Positions 13,426 through 14,481 of a stretch of 14,481 nt of DNA are shown here, piece by piece. Both the position numbers and the translations under genes were made by a program. The notes beneath the pieces were generated by a model. It did no database searches, had not been told where the DNA came from, and saw only the letters and a program-made list of their open reading frames with translations. Position 1 is the stretch's first letter. The number at the start of each line of letters is the position of its first letter. Origin of the DNA: DASUFH01 sp036274645 (lineage in GTDB: Bacteria > Acidobacteriota > Terriglobia > 20CM-2-55-15). The stretch lies in assembly GCA_036274645.1 (NCBI GenBank), contig DASUFH010000135.1:1-14481 (forward strand), written 5' to 3'.

Positions 13426-14481
13426 TCACTTTCCGATCGCATACAGCGTATCGTCGGATCGAATGAAAAAGCGCCCTCCGGAAACCGCGGGCGACGCCAG
13501 CAGGCGCGCATCCAGCTTATTTCGGGCCAGAACGCTCGGGGAGCGGCCGGCCGAAAGGACAATCGTCTCGCCGCTCTCTCCAAAGAAATAGATCTTTCCG
13601 TCAGCCACGACGGGCGAAGCGCTGTATACCCCACCGACGCGCTCCTGCCACACCCGCGACCCGGTTTTGGCGTCAAAGACCGCAGCGACGCCGACATCGC
13701 CGATCATGTAGATCAGATCCTGATGTTCGACGATGGACGAAATGTAGGGAGCGCCCGTTTCGACTTTCCAGACCACGTGCGATTTCGACACGTCTCCCTT
13801 TCCGCCGGGGCGAATAGCCATAAATGGCCCGCTGCGGTAGCCGCGGCTCGTCAGGATCAGCCCGTCGTTTTCCGTGGCAACGGGGATGGGAAAGCGATTC
13901 ATCTCTCGAATGTACCAGAGCTCTTCGCCGGTCTTCAGGCTGTGGCCGGAAATGCCTTCGCTGGAATTGACGATCAGTTCCGGCTCGCCGCCGGATTCCA
14001 TCACGAATGGCGTGCTGTAGGACGTGACGCCACCGTCCCTGTTATGCTTCCAGCGATTCATCCCGCTGGACGAATCGAGCGCGAGGAGATACGACGAGGG
14101 ACTGCCGTCGTACACCAGCAGGATGACATTGTCTTTGTAGACGATGGGCGAACTGCCATGCCCCCAGTTGATACCGAGAGAACCATATTCCGACAGGTTG
14201 CGCTTCCAGGCGAGCTTGCCGTCGAAATCGAGCGCGACGACCTGTCCGGTTCCGAACAACGCGTAGACGCGCTGGCCATCGGTGACGGGACTGGGTGTCG
14301 CCAGGTTGTGTTTTTCGTGAACGGGCGGCAGCTGGCCTTCCGATTGGACCTCGTAGGCCCACAACTGGCGGCCACTGCTCCTGTCGAAGGCGGTAACCAG
14401 AAACGAGGTGGCGCCCGTTCCCGTAGTCGCGGCGGTCGCCGCTCCGCCCAGAGCGCGTTCGCCGGCCGACGCCGCGTCGCC
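13426..14481 (-). CDS. PQQ-type beta-propeller repeat protein (5' part outside the window)
   Basis: The frame is open to the right edge, so only the C-terminal 351 residues are seen and the start is missing. The sequence consists of repeated beta-propeller blades with the PQQ-repeat pattern of a short strand, D-x-x-x-G-x-x-x-W: FDRSSGRQLWAYEV, LDFDGKLAWKRNL, LDSSSGMNRWKHN, HSLKTGEELWYI and FDAKTGSRVWQERV, each followed by strands such as SPIVYKDNVILLV or ASPVVADGKIYFFGESG. The last blade ends DDTLYAIGK. Members are usually exported, either as structural propellers (BamB-like) or quinoprotein dehydrogenases. I see no cofactor-binding residues that prove quinone binding, so an enzymatic function is not claimed. 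Its position upstream of a secreted SRPBCC protein suggests a periplasmic or extracellular role. Confidence 0.88.
   Translation of the reverse strand, partial: GDAASAGERALGGAATAATTGTGATSFLVTAFDRSSGRQLWAYEVQSEGQLPPVHEKHNLATPSPVTDGQRVYALFGTGQVVALDFDGKLAWKRNLSEYGSLGINWGHGSSPIVYKDNVILLVYDGSPSSYLLALDSSSGMNRWKHNRDGGVTSYSTPFVMESGGEPELIVNSSEGISGHSLKTGEELWYIREMNRFPIPVATENDGLILTSRGYRSGPFMAIRPGGKGDVSKSHVVWKVETGAPYISSIVEHQDLIYMIGDVGVAAVFDAKTGSRVWQERVGGVYSASPVVADGKIYFFGESGETIVLSAGRSPSVLARNKLDARLLASPAVSGGRFFIRSDDTLYAIGK

Noticed and set aside
1..14481. Defence, secretion or biosynthetic gene system; CRISPR array; tRNA or rRNA genes
   Set aside because: No gene with relevant motifs, no regularly spaced repeats and no tRNA-like clover sequences were found.

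Overview
The window is a stretch of GC-rich bacterial chromosome. The isc operon type (with HscB/HscA and IscX), a secreted SRPBCC protein with glycine-rich ends next to a PQQ-type beta-propeller, an ATP-dependent DNA ligase outside any LigD context, and abundant short palindromic intergenic repeats suggest a soil or sediment bacterium, most plausibly Acidobacteriota. That placement is inference from gene content, not from a marker gene. No rRNA, tRNA, CRISPR array, integrase or intact transposase gene was seen.

Left part (250-5258, all minus strand): a compact iron-sulfur cluster assembly operon read as iscR-iscS-iscU-iscA-hscB-hscA-iscX. Gaps are 16-39 nt in the first half, and hscB/hscA and hscA/iscX overlap by 1 and 4 nt. 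IscS supplies sulfur, IscU is the scaffold (with the LPPVK chaperone-recognition motif), IscA is an A-type carrier, HscB and HscA release or transfer the cluster, and IscX is the small acidic modulator. The ferredoxin gene (fdx), usually between hscA and iscX, is absent. A palindrome upstream of iscR closely resembles an IscR type 1 operator, suggesting feedback by the Rrf2-family regulator.

Middle part (5564-9714): a class I methyltransferase remnant that keeps its N-terminus and apparently its C-terminus but lacks the middle; a two-gene minus-strand unit encoding a HugZ-like/DUF2470 split-barrel flavoprotein and a Fpg/Nei DNA glycosylase with a CxxH zinc-finger variant; then, on the plus strand, a small DUF883-like membrane-anchored protein and an ATP-dependent DNA ligase.

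Right part (9851-14481, minus strand): the ABC-F ribosome factor EttA, preceded by a possible 11-codon translationally coupled leader ORF and an unrecognised 156-aa protein gene; then a secreted glycine-rich SRPBCC protein and the C-terminal part of a PQQ-type beta-propeller that runs off the right edge.

The most distinctive signal is in the intergenic DNA. A family of palindromic REP-like units (GGGCGGTC-ATA-GACCGCCC) occurs four times: as two inverted pairs about 95 bp long (153-245 and 12246-12453) and as two single units (7439-7457 and 9773-9791). In the copy at 12246-12453 a 107-bp element with perfect 35-bp inverted arms has inserted exactly into the tip of the right-hand palindrome, leaving a CATAG duplication on both sides. 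This is a MITE-like non-autonomous element that appears to have used a REP hairpin as its target.
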